Origin: Chrysomallon squamiferum
Taxonomy: Eukaryota; Mollusca; Gastropoda; Neomphalida; Peltospiridae
Assembly: GCA_012295275.1 (NCBI GenBank)
Contig: CM022672.1
Coordinates: 23,457,476-23,521,475, forward strand
Length of the DNA stretch: 64,000 bases
Reading direction: 5' to 3'
This document shows, piece by piece, positions 45,955-58,859 of the stretch. A model generated the notes under the pieces. It saw only the letters and a list, made by a program, of their open reading frames with translations, was not told the DNA's origin and ran no database searches. The position numbers and the translations under genes were made by a program. How positions within the stretch are numbered: the stretch's first letter is position 1; every line of letters starts with the position of its first letter.

Positions 45955-46279
45955 GATTATTATTATTATTATTGCTGTTGTTATTGTTGTTGTTTTTGTT
46001 ATTGTTGTTATAAATTGTATTGTTGTTACTGTTATCACTGTTATTGTTCTTGTTGTCGTTGTTGTAACAAAATGTATCTATGAGCAGTTAAAACAGTTGA
46101 GAAAACATTTCAATTTATTTCGTTTATATAAGCAGGAGGTTATTTATTCCTTCATTTTATTCTAAATTTTATTTTTATTTTTTTTTTATTTTTTTTATGT
46201 TATTTTTTGTTTTGTTTTAATAATGCATCAATGTTATAGACATAAACAAGTTATCATTATGATCATGATGATCACATCA

Positions 46280-46328
<49 letters not shown>

Positions 46329-46723
46329 TAATGGGTGTTTTTTCTCTTATTTGGTTTAATATGCTTTTATTTTTACGCTCATTATTATAATAATATTATA
46401 ACGGTATTTGCTGGGAACAGGAGGGTTCTTCGGTTTTTTTCTTTCAAAAGAAAAAAAAAAGAAAAGGAAAGAAAAGAAAATGACAACAAGTTTACATCCT
46501 ATAATTGTATAATATCAGATAATTAGTGTATGTTCATTTCTTTTTTTCTTTAGATTTGTTTATGTTTAAATGTATTACTTCGTTCTCTGTTTTGTTTATT
46601 TTCAAATCCTCACTTATCCATCCCATGGACATATTTACCCTAAGCTTTCGTGAATTTTGGGCACACTAGTACCAAAAAAGAGAAAAAAAAAGAAAAACAA
46701 AAGAAAAAAAAAATGTAAATAAA

Positions 46724-46778
<55 letters not shown>

Positions 46779-46780
46779 GG
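45235..46780. repeat. Decayed and intact triplet repeats
   Basis: Decayed GAT/GTT at 45235-45590, (ATT)n-(GTT)n at 45917-46065, (ATC)n at 46296-46329, (AAAT)n-(AAT)n at 46715-46780. The valine- and aspartate-rich frame at 45335-45640 is a translation of decayed triplets. Confidence 0.8.
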
Positions 46781-46854
46781 CCTTGTCCATATCCCCAAGA
46801 TTTCCCTTTCGCCGTAAAACTTTAAAGTTTATAATTATTTCCATGCGACAACGT

Positions 46855-47160
46855 CATATGTGATCAAGGCAACGCGTCTCAGGGGCGTAACGCGTCAGGG
46901 GAAAGGCCAGAGAACCGTGCAGAATTTATGCAAACACAGTTAAACGGTAATTATAAGAAAAACGGCTAAGTGTGATTACCATTTCTGCAGTCAAACATGA
47001 CAATACTGGGCAGTGCTTTTCATCACCACGTGCAAGAATTTCCATAATCAGATAACGTGTCGGAGAGTACGAATTTAAATTTCAGAAATGATACGAGAAT
47101 ACAGCCATTTGGCTCGTTTCTGTTAGAACACCGGCCAATATGTGTCTGACTTTACTTGCA
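46855..47160. other. GC-richer unique block with paired ACGCGT words
   Basis: AACGCGTC-CAGGGG-type words repeat at 46871 and 46889. A POU-octamer-like ATGCAAA is at 46928. There is no coding frame. Regulatory function is conjecture. Confidence 0.25.
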
Positions 47161-48189
47161 AATTTAAGAATTAAAACTAAATTGCGTTCATCATTAGTTT
47201 GTGCTCAAGGTGATATTTTCAAGGAACAAGCATCATTTACTCTTCAATCCCCTCTCTGTTTTGTGTGCTCAAGGTGATTTTTTTTTTTTTTTGTAGATTA
47301 TCAACATTATCATCATCATCATCATCATCATCAATATCACAATTAAAGTCATATAATTTTGAAATTTATATTCATCACAATTATGGCACTGTCCTTCACT
47401 ACAGTTATTCATTCCTGTTATGAAATTCAAGGGTTTCAGAAATAATTCTTGTTTTATATGGCGTATAAATCTTTCATGAATGTTCTTCTTTATTTAGTTA
47501 TTTGAGGTACTTCGTTATACTGTTTTGATGTATTTCTTTATTATCTTCGTTAATTTTTCATACTTCATGTTTACTTGTTTATTATTCATTTTTTTAAATG
47601 ATTTTTCAAATCACTTTTCATGAGTTATAATATAATGTGAAATCTTTGTGACATTGGTCAAGATACAGTCAAATGAAGATCTTTCTCTATTTTCAGTTTC
47701 TTACGGCTAATTTTCTTGCTAAAATCATCTGTCTGTCACAGAAGTAGAATGAAACAGATAACAATTAATTATATTTAACATCAGAGAAGCAGCAAATATA
47801 AATCTATAGCAATCCCTCAGCGACGGAAATAAATACAGCTTGTTGTCATAGCTATACTCGACATACGACATTAACAGAAAGAAACCACATTGTCTTAAAA
47901 AGTGATAACAGATCTAGTAACGACACCAAGTCCAACAATGATAATTGCTCGCAAACAAAACCGATACAAGAAACGTTTAGCAGTCAGAAACATGGCAAAC
48001 GTCAAAGAGAAAAAGGCTCACATTTTGTGACGAAGTAATTAGAGAAAATCAATCAGGAATTCAGATAGATTCCTCAAATTGAAATATGGCTGCTCATTGA
48101 CAATACAGACGTTTGTTTGCGCGAGTCTTCATTAATCTCGACCCACAGGTGCGCAGAAGTCGTGACTGATGTTACAATTGTCCTCGCGC
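47161..48189. other. Unique DNA with T and (ATC)n tracts, no gene seen
   Basis: T17 then (ATC)n at 47278-47332, with a 14-bp direct repeat GTGCTCAAGGTGAT at 47201 and 47265. GC-richer from about 47800. Confidence 0.5.
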
Positions 48190-48480
48190 TCTTTACCGGA
48201 TGCAGTCTGCTTCCTGCAAACAACCGCCAAGATGCTTGGAGAATGCCAATGCTCTTTTAACGCAAGCGCTGTTGTTCTGGGCGCCATTTTATTCCGCTCT
48301 TGCTGATTAACAAATTAAAAGGCAAACCATCATAATTGGTAGGTAAGCCTGTCGTCGTTTGCGACCAAGATGGCTGCCTCTAGGGAATTTTCGTTAAAGA
48401 GGCCGATTTTAATCAGAGAACGTATATTATGACGATGACCTCTGTCAAAACGAGTGGGCAAAAGCGGAACGTCGTCATGT
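48190..48480. promoter_or_regulatory. GC-richer block with YY1-like motifs
   Basis: This unique block is richer in GC and CpG than the surroundings. It contains GCGCCATTTT (48281-48290) and AAGATGGCTGCC (48367-48378), both matching the YY1 core, in opposite orientations 80 bp apart. It could be a promoter or conserved regulatory element. No adjacent first exon was recognised. Confidence 0.3.
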
Positions 48481-48715
48481 GGCAACGATGTAACACAAAG
48501 AAGAAGAAAAAAAAACTCAAAGAAGAATGGATCGTGACGTTGATGTAGTGATTTATAACGGGAACTGGGTTTAACCTTAAAAACAAGTCAAATAACTTAT
48601 CCCAGTTCTTACACAATTTTGAAAAAATAAAATAGAATAAAAATAAAAAGAAGAAATTTCATAAATATAAATTTGGTATGAATGTCGTATTCGTTTTATT
48701 TATTTCTTCTTTTGG

Positions 48716-48718
<3 letters not shown>

Positions 48719-48779
<61 letters not shown>

Positions 48780-48975
48780 GTCTCTCTTCAGCACACACAT
48801 AGAGAGTCAGAAAGAGAGATAGTTTTCCTTTATTGTTTTTGTTATATTAGTAATCGTGGTGGTTGTTATTGCTGTAGTATTAGTAATAGTAGTAGTAGTG
48901 TTATACTGGTAGAAATAGAAGTAATAGTAGCAGTAGTAGCAGTATTAGTCTTATTAGTAGTAGTAGTAGCAGTAA
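48719..48975. repeat. (CT)n and (GTA)n microsatellites
   Basis: (CT)n at 48719-48774, then interrupted (AGT)n at 48880-48975. Confidence 0.9.
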
Positions 48976-49383
48976 ATTACAAAGTTCTTAGGAATCATTT
49001 TTTAAGCAAGTAAATTGTAGGCATCTTATTACTGTTTAATTATAAACAATGTGCATGCTAGGAAAATGTGTCGAGAACAATATTTTCTTTTTTAATGATT
49101 TTGAAAGTTATGAAGTACCGTTGTAGTTATTGGTACCGTTTGACTGACTATATCTCAGGAGTATTTAAAGCTGTTTTTCTGCAAAACTTTCTGATCATAC
49201 GAAATTCCATTAAATACTTGTATTTTAACCTTTGAAAAGTCGATAAATCTTTGGCTTTTTCTACTGGCAGTAGTACCACTGGAGGCAAGTTTATCCAGCG
49301 TTGTTACGAAACGGTTTGCAACGTTATCGACTGAATTTTGATAATACGAACGTCAAGGGCAGGCACACATTCCAAACTCTTGA

Positions 49384-49770
49384 AAGTTGTCAGTCGATAA
49401 AAACCCACTGAATCTGTCTATTGACAAGAGTCGCACTCAAAGCAAAATTTGTCCAGAGCTCCTGGAAAAGTATATCATCTGTTGTCATCCGGGTTATTAC
49501 GATTTGATTAGACTGACAGTCGTTGGCACAAGCGAAATAAGAAGCGCCTGCGAAAGACGTATACATTGGGAATCCATATTGAAATATGTCAGTGGAAAGA
49601 CATGCATTCACTGGCATTACACAGTTTCATTTCCGATCACTGACAACGATGTCCTCGTTTTTTTGACAACATACCAGGATGAGTTAAATGTGTGGGAAGA
49701 GATAAACACATTGACGTATCCTGCTCTTGAAAAACGATTAAACTTTGACAAAACAGTTTATAGGATTTAA
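49384..49770 (+). CDS. Unrecognised open frame, candidate 3'-terminal exon
   Basis: A 129-codon frame is open from 49384 (in-frame TGA just upstream at 49381) to the TAA at 49768-49770. It is not low-complexity: mixed codon use, several Trp and Cys, no homopolymers. The protein has no methionine, so it cannot be a complete gene by itself; it would need an upstream exon or be a broken copy. Recognisable stretches are CPELLEKYIICCHPGYYDL and ERRIHWESILKYVSGKT; I know no family that fits. A weak acceptor (GTTGTCAG) ends at 49393. An A15 run at about 49804 could be a retrocopy tail. AATAAA occurs at 50187. Chance or a pseudogene remains possible. Confidence 0.35.
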   Translation, partial: KLSVDKNPLNLSIDKSRTQSKICPELLEKYIICCHPGYYDLIRLTVVGTSEIRSACERRIHWESILKYVSGKTCIHWHYTVSFPITDNDVLVFLTTYQDELNVWEEINTLTYPALEKRLNFDKTVYRI

Positions 49771-49864
49771 AACTGAAATTAATTTTATTACTTTACAAAA
49801 CATAAAAAAAAAAAAAAATGTACAAAAACAAATTATAAAGGAATACTGTTTTTGCTTAAATATA

Positions 49865-51654
49865 TATATATTTTCAAAAACACACAAACACATATATAAT
49901 ACAAACATGCATACAAACATGCATGCATACATACATTCATATATACATAGTATACATTATATTAGACGTTGTTATATTGATAAATTGTCGTATGTATTTC
50001 ACACTGAAAGGTAAGCAAAACATTTTAAATCTATCCTCAGATTCATTCCAGACTTAAACACTGTGTCGTCTTTTAATATTAATCCTGAGTAAGTGGTTAA
50101 GAAACACTCATATTCGCACAAGTATTTTGCATGTACTCTTGTAAATAACTGTTATGCACAACTTATACAAGGACAAGCTTAAACGAAATAAACAATAATA
50201 AAGATGTAAAATAAAATTACTGAAATCTCCGCCATTAGTGACTGTTCCAATTAAGCTTCATTGCTTTCAAGCGGGAACCCTCCAAACCAAACATCTTGCC
50301 AAAGAAGCCAAGAAAACGCCATAACAGTGTCTCTACTTGACCATCAAAGAATACACGGTCAATTAACAGACATGCTCAACTATTAAAGTGGATTTCTCGA
50401 GAGCCCGCTACATGTTTGCCATCTCCATAACACGAATTTAAATACGTTGTTGAGCCGTGTATGGGCAGCACAGGGTGCAAGACAGGCTACCTGCAGGGTT
50501 TAACCAGCCAAAGTCGACTTTCTGTTTACAAGTGCTTATAATTCTGGTGCGTCTGACTGCAAGAGACGTTTAGCTGAAAAAATCACAGAAAGATCCGTTT
50601 AAGAATAATAGCAGTACGTCATTTCGATCTCTTCAAGATGTTGAAGAAGATAAAAATAAAACAAAAACAAAACTGTAACTGACGTATTGTGTCTGACGTG
50701 TAGTTATTGTGTTGGTGAATCGTAATAGTAGTTGTATTATTATTTAGTTATTTTATTTTATTTTATTTTATTTTATTTTATTTTATTTTATTTATTGTTT
50801 TACAGTGTTGAGTAAGATGAAAAATAAAATATTAATGATATGTTAGGTAATGTGGTGGTAGCTACGGTTATTATAGTATTGATGATAGTAGTAACAGTAG
50901 CAGTAGTAACAGCAGCAGCAGCAGTAATAGTACCGTAGTAGTATAGTAGTAATAGTAGTAGTAGTATAGTTGTTTTTTCAGTTTTCTCTTATGTATAAGC
51001 TAAAAGGAGAGTGTTTTGTGTTTTAAAATTTAAGTCAGGTTTTCGAGAAAAATCTTTTTCTTTTCTTTTGTGTTAGTTTGAATGTCTGATAAATTGTATC
51101 TTCCGTAGTTTAATACATTATTTTGTATGTTCATTTCTTTGCCTGTTTCACTGTTCGTTTGTTTATATACATGCATACAAACATAAATATATATATATAT
51201 TATATATATATATACTTTTTTTATTATTTTTTTTTATTTGTTATATTTAATTTTCATAATCCTTATTATTTGTAGTTATTATTGTTATTCTATCATGTCA
51301 ACGTTTCATCTGCATTTGTGACAGCTGTTAGTGCAGCTGTTAGTTGTAAAAAATGCCACATCATTAGTTGTGTTACAAGCATATCTACCAGAATGCCCAC
51401 GCAACTTCGTTCATCGTGGATTTCATCCTACGTCTATTATCACCTTCAAGAAAACATTTTTACTGAACTCATTTAAATCCAACGCTTGCAAGGGATAATA
51501 TTAACTACTGGTTGTAATCGCAACATGTGTTTCGCACGTTCTGATCGATAGAAATAGGATAGTGTCTTTCATTTAAGAAATCTTCGAAAAGGACCCCAAA
51601 AAAAAAATTAAAAATTAAAAATTAAAAAAAAAAAGGAAGAAAGAAAGAATTAAC

Positions 51655-51695
<41 letters not shown>

Positions 51696-52398
51696 GAAGA
51701 AGAAGAAGAAGAAAGAAGTCCAATTGGTCTATAAGAAAATGAGGGAACAGGGTCTGTGTTTGTGTGTGTGTTATGGGTGGATGGGTGTGTGTTATGGGTG
51801 GATGGGTGTGTGTTGTGGGTGGATGGGTGTGTGTGGATTCAAGGAAAGATTTTTATGAAAAACATTTTTAGATACCTAATATATATATTTTGAATTAAAT
51901 AATGAATATGACTCTGCGTCTAGATGACCTTTGCTTTCAAGTATGCATGTGTTAGAAGCACTTACGATGTGTACATTTAGTCGAACATTACCACACATGA
52001 AATGTTCCAAAATACACGCACACATTTGTGTTCGATATGAAGTGAACATGTGACTGCTTATTTCAAATAGTTGCGTCTTCAGTCAATTGCATTTGCTTTA
52101 ACAAAATTCACAGAGTGAAAAACAAACAATTTTACAATCAATCTTACTTAAATTAGACATAATTGCTTCCTGTATTTAGCTCTCTAAGTAAACATGAAGA
52201 CTTACTGCAGTTTCCAGACAATAGAAATGACAAATATTAAAGGTAAGAAAAACATCTAAATTTGTTCATCGACTGTGAAAATATTTGGTCACGAAGCCTT
52301 TTCAGAACCAATTAAGTCACATAATTGTTTTAAGAACGCAGCTGAGTTTGGAAGGGCTTTGTTGTTTTCAAGTGAAAATACCAACAAATAACCTAGAT
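49865..52398. other. Unique DNA with small microsatellites, no gene seen
   Basis: CATA/CATG at 49880-49945; (TTTTA)n at 50752-50796; GTA/CAG triplets at 50875-50970; (TA)n at 51188-51216; (AAT)n-(AAG)n at 51653-51712. The block 50220-50640 is GC-richer and unique. Confidence 0.5.
51764..51836. repeat. 21-bp minisatellite, three units
   Basis: Units of TGTGTGTTATGGGTGGATGG start 21 bp apart (TTATGGGTGG at 51771 and 51792, TTGTGGGTGG at 51813). Confidence 0.9.
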
Positions 52399-52850
52399 AG
52401 CCAGCCAACAGATGGTGTGCGTTGACCTCCGGGGAAAAAATCTTCGTTTTAAAATTTCTTATTATTTACAATTAAATGCGTATAGTGGTGTTTTAGTCAA
52501 ACTAGATTACATCTACAATCAAAAAAAAAAAAAATTAAAACATATTCTAAATTTTCACAATTTTCAAAATTTAGATAAGCAACCAGAAAAAATCGTCATT
52601 TTCAAATTTCTTATTATTTACAATTAAATGCGTGTAGTGGTGTTTTAGGCAAACTAGATTACATCTACAATCAAAAAATAAAATAAAATAAAATAAAATT
52701 TTTAAAAATCTTAACATTTTTAAAATTTATGATAACCAACTAATGGTGCATTAACCAGGAAAAAATCATCATTTTCAAATTTCTTCTTATTTACAATCAT
52801 GCGGGTGTAATCATGTTCTAGGCAAACAACTAGATTGCGTTTATAATATG
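52399..52850. repeat. Degenerate tandem repeat, three units of about 152-173 bp
   Basis: The word AATTTCTTATTATTTACAAT (or a close variant) starts at about 52453, 52605 and 52778. In units 1 and 2 it is followed by AAATGCG-GTAGTGGTGTTTTAG-CAAACTAGATTACATC, in degraded form in unit 3. Units differ mainly in A-rich stretches and in the CCAAC-GATGGTGC leader, which is missing from unit 2. An open frame spanning units 1 and 2 is incidental. Confidence 0.85.
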
Positions 52851-53449
52851 TTTGAAATAAGTTTGGAAGACGCGTTTTCATAAATAATCTTTAGTGTTCT
52901 CTGTCAGTTTCACATCTGCAACCACCTTAGAGGCTAACGTTAGAAGATGAAAAACTATATTAACTATCCAGACCGGTAATGTCCTTGTATCACAATTTAT
53001 TCATTAAACTGTGATTGTCGTTAACATTTCATATTATTTCACGTTCTTTTGTATTTAATGGCGAAATGTTTGTTTGCTGAGATGTCTGCTGGCCTCTTTA
53101 CTTCTCTGGTATCTTGTTTCTTGCTTTCTTGTTTCTATTTTTCTTTTTTGTTTCTTTATTTCGGTCGGTTTTTATTAATGTTGTTTCTATTTTCTTTTCT
53201 TTTCTTTTTTTTTAAAGTAGAAGAAGAAGAAGAAAAGAAGAAGGAAAAAAGAAAAAAGCATCTAAAATATAATAATTGATGACAATTACTTTGAAAAGGT
53301 AAAATAAAAGAGAAAAAACATAAACAAAAGTAATAATTATATCTTTATACATAATTTTTTGTTTTATATAATAATGTCATAGATTGATAGATAGACAGAT
53401 ATATGGAAAGCTATATAGATAGATTAGATAGATAGATAGATTAGATAGG

Positions 53450-53481
<32 letters not shown>

Positions 53482-55033
53482 TAGATAAATAGACAGACAG
53501 ATAGATATAGATAAATATTTCTTTGGTTACAATAACATCAAATTCCTTGTATGGCATTTACAGCATTATTTTGCTTCAGGCACTAAATATTTGTTTTCAT
53601 AGCTAGTACCTTCAGTCTTCTGTTCGTGTACTTTAGTTCGTCCCCATTATTATAAATATTCTCTCTCGCCTTCAGTCACTGAGATAGCTGGAATCAGACC
53701 ATTGAAGGAAAAGGCTTCGAGATACTACAAAATAAATATAAATTAAATTAAAAATGAAAACACAGTAATGACAAGAGGGGAAAACAAATAGATAAAAAAA
53801 AAATAACAAACACCATAGAGCTATAGCAAAAAATAAAAAATATAAATGTATAAATAAATTTATAAAATTCCAAGAAAAACCCGAAAATGTCGAAAACACT
53901 AAACCTTATATTACCACTTCCTGCTAAAAAAAAAAAAAATATCAAAAAAAAACAACAAAAAAACATAATAATAAAAACAAAAAATTCAACTTTTAAATGT
54001 CATAAGTTTTCGCTGCATCTCATTAATTTCTTGACCATCATTTTGAGCCATTGTAATAACGAAAACTTACGACTAAGGAAGGAATGTTTAACGATACCCA
54101 GTACAATTTATTAACAACTCTTATTAGGTATCAAATATCTGCTGATGATGTGTGAGAGGAAACCTGATATAGTCATTCCATTTATCATTTTTTTTATCGA
54201 TCAGCAAAACAGTACAGTTTATATAAACCTTGCAACATACTGAAAAGTGCTTGCAATGTCCTTTGAGTAACCATTTTTCATAACACAGTTATTGATATAA
54301 CAAAAAATCAGAATGCATATTGCTGTGTTTTTATTTTAACAATATTTTACAAAATAATTTTACACAGAGAGAAAGGGAGACGATAAGAAACAGAATAAAG
54401 TACAGATAGACAGACAAACGGATGGAAGGATAGATGGATAGATGGATGGATGGATGAACAAATGGATGATGGATAGATGGATGGGATGGATAGATAGATG
54501 GATGGATGGATGGATGGATGGATGGATAGATCATATAGACAGATTCAACCGTCTTGTCAACGAAAAACCAGTCCTAAATAAAAATTCAATAACTCACGAA
54601 TAGATATGACATAAAATAAATCTATTCAAGCGAAAAGCTGAAGTTTGTCGTACGTCTTGGCTTTTGTCAGGATATGTTTATATACATGAGGGAAATCCAG
54701 CGAATCAGACCACTTCATTTTTACTTGCAATCTTCGTCAAATAATTTGATGAGACAGGTAAACGATCTCACTTTTTTTTTTTTTCTTTTTAACTATTTAG
54801 CACATCTACAAACAAGGTTTTCGTCTGAGTTCGTAGTTTCGTTTCTAATAAGTTTTATTTGGAGACAAGCAATGATGAATGTGAAAACAGAAAAGAAATA
54901 GAATTTAGAGCTATTTAATTTTTTTATGTTGCAATTGAATATTTTGCATATTTTTGACGATACAAGAATTACAGCAATTACGACCAAAGCATGCGCGTGC
55001 GTACATACATACATACATACATACATACATTAT

Positions 55034-55077
<44 letters not shown>

Positions 55078-56061
55078 CCACACACACACACAAATAAAGA
55101 TGCTATAGAAATTATTTCTTTGAAATCTTTGAAGTATAAACTGTAAAAAACAATAAAACGCGAGTGCTAATTAGATTATTAATAACAGTTTTCGTTTGGT
55201 GTATTTGAATAAAGATATTAATTGAAATTATTGCACGTTAATTTAATTTGTTAAAAGAGATGAAATATAAGCCAGTATATAAGATTCAACCATTAATTTT
55301 TTTTAATGTTTTAATCCTTCTCCTTTCCAAATCTCTGCTTTTCTTCCAGAAATGTTTGAGACTGAAAGAAAGAGAGAGAATGAGAGAACGATAGAGTTAG
55401 ACAGAGATAGAGTTAGGGAGAGAGAAGGATAGAGAGACAGACAGACAGTTAGAGAGAGAAAGAGACAAAGACAGAGATTTGGTGATTTTTTTAACGAAAA
55501 ACAAATAAATTAGCCGCTTCAGAATACGAATATATTCAAAGACAATTATTCAATTAAAGATCAAGCTTTCCTTTGGTTAAATGCATTGTTACATGAATTA
55601 TTTATAAAGCGAAGCTTTAGTAAGAACAACCAAATTAATTATTTTGATAAATTTATACTACAGAAGCGACACGCCGTACCAATGAACAGCAGCTAAATAC
55701 AGTCTTTGTTGGAGATGAAATAAGCTTCTGTGCCTAATTGAATGTACATAACCAAAATAGCAGAACACCAATCATGAAAATAATTATTTTTGGAAATGAT
55801 CAAAATTTTTGTTTTTGCTTTATGGGGGCCAGCTGTTTCGAGTTCCATTTGTGTTAATGTGTTACACGAAGTATTTTAGTATATCTTCATAATCAGTTAC
55901 ACTCAGTCAGAATTTGAAATATTTTTAATTTACTCATCGGGTTTGGTCACAAAATCGTGTAACCAAATCACCTTTTTCATGCTGTTAGGACTAGTGTTTT
56001 TGAGAGATATTGGAACTACTGGTTTAACCATTGCTAATCAGTAACCGACGTTGTGTTTAAA
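52851..56061. other. Unique DNA with GATA, GATG and CA tracts, no gene seen
   Basis: (GATA)n at 53383-53515; A-rich 53925-53965; (GATG)n at 54415-54535; (CATA)n-(CA)n at 55000-55092; GA-rich diverged array 55365-55485. Confidence 0.5.
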
Positions 56062-56222
56062 ATTTTAACATTTCTTCATAACATATTATATAAATATAAG
56101 CATACGTACATACATACATACATACATATATACATACTCACACACACTTACCTACATAGATACATACATACACACATGCATGCATACATATTATATAATC
56201 TGTTATGAAGAAATGTTAAAAT
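56062..56222. mobile_element. MITE-like element, 32-bp inverted ends around a (CATA)n core
   Basis: The left end 56062-56093 and right end 56191-56222 are inverted repeats with one mismatch (ATTTTAACATTTCTTCATAA... on both). The interior is (CATA)n with CA and ATGC variants. No clear target duplication was found, so the mobile interpretation is inference; it could be an inverted duplication around a microsatellite. Confidence 0.55.
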
Positions 56223-56343
56223 GTTATATGTATATAATATTTAGAGAGAGAATTAGAGAATGTATATGATTGTATGTGTATTTATTTATATAACAAAAGT
56301 ATGATCATCTACAAAGTTGACTATATATTATTTCTTTTTCCAG

Positions 56344-56445
56344 GCGAGGAAAAAAGATGAAGCTTTTAAACAAAACCATGTCCAGTACTTTCACTTTGAA
56401 ACAGACGACACAACAAGAAATCTATCGTCTATCAAAACGTTATAA
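56344..56445 (+). CDS. Unrecognised short open frame, candidate 3'-terminal exon
   Basis: TATTTCTTTTTCCAG is a strong acceptor ending at 56343. It is followed by 33 in-frame codons beginning ARKKDEAFKQNHVQYFHFE and a TAA at 56443-56445. AATAAA follows at 56606, a normal distance for a terminal exon. The product is not recognised and the frame is short, so the case rests on the splice and poly(A) signals. Confidence 0.25.
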   Translation, partial: ARKKDEAFKQNHVQYFHFETDDTTRNLSSIKTL

Positions 56446-57571
56446 ATTAAAATAGAAAAAAAAACAAAAAAAAAACATCTGCCACTGCTATGTGATGACT
56501 GTTCAAATTTAAACCAGCCCTTAAGCACAGATTTATAGAGTGGATTACAAACGGCTCCAGAGACAATGCACTCTATAATTATTGGCAGTAAAAATGTATT
56601 TTTGTAATAAAGCGATAACAATGTGAAATTTTGTACTTCTGTAAAGATTTTTTTTTTTTTTTTTTTTTAAAAAGGTTAATGGATTAGAGATTTGCCTCGA
56701 GATGTAAGAAATCTGAGAAATGATGATGTAGTCGAGGCTATGTTAGGATGGTTGCTTTAACCGTTGTCTCTCTCCCAGACTATGAGTCAGCGACCAGAAT
56801 TTTACTCACAGAAGTCTGCTTCAGAATATCAGTGTGTCTAATTAATAAATAGTTTAATACCCGGAACGGGATAGATTATGCATGATGCGGGTACAGATCA
56901 TTTATGTATTTATTTACTTACTAACTGCATTATAGTTCCATCGTTTGTTTGTATTTACAAGTATTTATTGGGGGTTTTAATATATTTTCAGGAAAAGGAG
57001 TAGCAATGATATTATTGTGTTGTTGTTGTTGTTGTTGTTGTTGGTTAGATGTCCGACGGCCAAGTAACCTGGAGCTGGTACGTGGAAAGAAAAGATATAA
57101 TAATTAAATTCAGAAAACAGTTCACGACAGACTGATAAATGAGGTGACATTGCCAGATGTACAGACTGAACATTGCTGTTTTTTTAAACTTGATCACGAC
57201 ATAATAAATCACTGGTAGATTTCGATCTGTTTAATGTAAAATTTTGAACTTATTCTGTTCATTATTTGCTTACGTTTTTGACTGGTTGTGCAGGTCACGT
57301 GATAATGAGATTGTCTTAGATTGTTTTTATATATTATTATTTGCTGTAACAATGTATTTATATACTATTTATTTAAGTGTTTTCTTCTGCTACATGTATC
57401 GTCGTCAATGTGTGCTAAATGTGATATAATAATTCATGTTATTAATTTGTTAGGTGACTGAAATTATAATAAATGTATGTGAATATATTTATAACTTTTA
57501 GTAGGGATTTGCTTCATTATTCTCAAAGGTGACTGTTACAACATGGCTGATGAGCAGTTCACCGAGACATG

Positions 57572-57596
57572 ACATGTGTTATAATATAACATGTGT
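57572..57596. other. 11-bp-stem hairpin
   Basis: ACATGTGTTAT and ATAACATGTGT pair around AAT, with two G-T pairs. It is not followed by a T run and has no assigned role. Confidence 0.4.
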
Positions 57597-58521
57597 GACA
57601 ACTGGGATGTGTAATAAAGGGTAGAGTTACCGTCTTGTGAAGGCAATAGTATATTCATGGCTTTCGTCATTTCCTTATTTATTTATTTATTGTTTGTTTG
57701 TTTGTTTGTTTTTAAATTATTTATATTATTTGGGTTGTTTGTTGTTGTTTTTTAACTTTTTTCCCTTCTTATTTTTGTCTTCTTTTATGTATCTATTTTT
57801 ATTTTTAAAACAACTGATTTGTTTTATTATACTTGTTGTTTACATAGACAAACACACGTAGGATTTTTCAACTATGAATTACACATTAACCAGATACAAT
57901 TACCTGTCATTTCCTACCTGTAATTAGAAAATCATGTGTCACATGGGATATTCATTGATCTTCCAGAAAATATTCTTAAGATATCGGCAGCAGAATCGGT
58001 TGGCATGTAGATAGAATCTCCGTTACAGTATAAAAAAAAATTATTATTATTATTATAAAAAGATTTATCACGGAATACGTAATCTTCGTTTTCCTTTCTT
58101 CCTGGTAATCAGTTCTCCGTTTTGTGCAAATAGTCTGCCAATATCGTCTGAATGGTTCAAGGGACACAACTACAATTTCTTTTTAATAGACGTGCCAAAG
58201 TACTGTTACGTCCGCTTCGATTACATTTGTTCATATAAATATTTTCAGGGATGAACAAAATAATAAAGATCACAGATGGAAATGGCTTTTAGTAACAAGG
58301 ATTACGATAAAGTTTGTTAGACTTAATGTTTTAAGCCCCCTTCGTGAGAAATGTTTTGTAATGTTTGTATGTATGTGAAAGTGCGCGCCCGACTCTTTGT
58401 GTGTATATTTATTTATTTGTGGGTGTGTTTTTATGTGTCTTTATATGTAAAATATTGTCTTTTTTTTTCAGATCATTCATTAACTGATGGTGAATAATAA
58501 GAATATATGGTTTAGAAATTA

Positions 58522-58559
<38 letters not shown>

Positions 58560-58859
58560 TTATTTAAATCTTGAAAATAACCGAGTCCATTTGAATTGCC
58601 ATAAGCTTAAGAATAGCCTTGACTCCAAACTAGTATAGAAAACTGAGCAGGGCCTTCACGCGAAATTTTGCAAGGCGGTAAACGATCTCTTTGGGGCTCT
58701 GAGGCTGGCAAAGATTTTTCTCAAAATACTAAAAGAAAAACGAAGTATTTGCGGTGTGATAAGTATAGTGATGTTTGTGTGTGTGAATGTAAGTGTATGT
58801 CAGGCTGAGGGTAGTACAAAGTGACTGTTCTCGAGGTGGGATGGATGTTGCATGGTTGC

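Noticed and set aside
57545-57575. CTGATGAG...CGAGAC resembles a hammerhead core
   Set aside because: The GAAA box is altered to GAGA and stem II has no adequate pairing.
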